DNA of 64,000 nucleotides, from contig NZ_JAUSYO010000001.1 of the NCBI RefSeq assembly GCF_030816935.1, forward strand, positions 1,302,001-1,366,000, read 5' to 3'. The translations under genes and the position numbers were made by a program. The DNA is from Arthrobacter sp. B3I9. GTDB lineage: Bacteria > Actinomycetota > Actinomycetes > Actinomycetales > Micrococcaceae. This document shows positions 63,764-64,000 of the stretch, in pieces (position 1 is the first letter of the stretch; each line of letters begins with the position of its first letter). The notes below the pieces were generated by a model that was given only the letters and a program-made list of their open reading frames with translations, made no database searches and had not been told where the DNA came from.

Positions 63764-64000
63764 GTGACTACACCCAACGCTTCCGTCCGCAAGGCCGTCA
63801 TCCCCGCTGCGGGCCTCGGCACCAGGTTCCTTCCGGCCACCAAGGCCATGCCGAAGGAAATGCTTCCCGTCGTGGACAAGCCTGCCATCCAATACGTCGT
63901 CGAAGAGGCCGTCAACGTTGGTTTGAGCGACGTCCTGATGATCACCGGCCGCAACAAGCGCGCCCTCGAGGACCACTTCGACCGCGTCCCCACCCTCGAA
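63764..64000 (+). CDS. galU: UTP-glucose-1-phosphate uridylyltransferase (partial)
   Basis: Makes UDP-glucose, a precursor of cell-envelope sugars. Only the first 79 codons are in the window. [33 protein letters not shown] is the nucleotide-binding loop, and [12 protein letters not shown] and [14 protein letters not shown] follow, all GalU/RmlA-like; the [10 protein letters not shown] motif makes GalU the better call. GTG 63764 is fixed by the -10 element 6 nt upstream. It is divergent from the cyclo-ligase gene and runs off the right edge. Confidence 0.93.
   Translation, partial: MTTPNASVRKAVIPAAGLGTRFLPATKAMPKEMLPVVDKPAIQYVVEEAVNVGLSDVLMITGRNKRALEDHFDRVPTLE

Overview
The window reads as chromosomal DNA of a high-GC actinobacterium close to Arthrobacter/Pseudarthrobacter (Micrococcaceae). 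Supporting evidence is the mycothiol enzyme MshA, an actinobacterial-type inositol-1-phosphate synthase, a CIRCE-controlled groES-groEL operon whose GroEL has a His-rich tail, a GuaB/GuaB3/GuaA set, GTG/TTG starts and strongly GC-biased codon use. I see no plasmid, prophage, insertion sequence, CRISPR array, rRNA or tRNA. Most of it is ordinary housekeeping chromosome.

Layout. 1-5.5 kb (leftward): a Tad/Flp pilus locus with prepilin peptidase, Flp pilin, TadE, TadG-like, CpaB, CpaE and a TadA cut by the left edge. 5.8-6.8 kb: rplM-rpsI. 6.9-14.2 kb: cell-wall and cofactor genes (glmM, a DD-carboxypeptidase lipoprotein, frameshifted coaA, glmS, acpS, the NAD(P)HX repair fusion). 14.3-21.9 kb: glgX-treY-treZ, converting glycogen to trehalose, then an aldo/keto reductase. 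22-27.3 kb: ino1, a Vsr/DUF559-like nuclease gene between two structured repeats, fhs and mshA; ino1 and mshA belong to one pathway (inositol phosphate to mycothiol). 27.4-30.1 kb: divergent GH4 glycosidase and PfkB kinase. 30.3-34.5 kb: alr-tsaE-tsaB-rimI-tsaD, wall alanine plus t6A tRNA modification. 34.5-38.5 kb: a YbdK-like ligase, an AroE-like dehydrogenase, a THUMP-like methyltransferase and a small membrane protein. 38.6-40.8 kb: groES-groEL. 40.8-46 kb: a RibD/DHFR-like reductase, an ATP-dependent DNA ligase, a TPR-LuxR regulator and a flavoprotein monooxygenase. 46-57.2 kb: guaB, an ABC exporter, guaB3, glpD, an orphan EIIA-Fru, SURF1, DUF3817 and frameshifted guaA. 57.3-64 kb: a 1416-residue helicase/nuclease-like protein, a second SAF protein, an FmdB zinc ribbon, 5-formyl-THF cyclo-ligase and the start of galU.

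The points I consider most worth checking are these. (1) The giant helicase-like protein is intact but has lost the Walker A lysine and other catalytic residues in both its helicase and nuclease halves. (2) The DUF559 nuclease gene lies between two copies of a REP-like hairpin with identical geometry. (3) About 20 genes have a -10-like hexamer exactly 6-7 nt before the start codon and mostly no Shine-Dalgarno sequence, so leaderless initiation looks widespread and fixes several start codons. (4) Two essential genes, coaA and guaA, carry frameshifts, which most likely are sequence errors. (5) GuaB3 has Thr where IMP dehydrogenases have the catalytic Cys.
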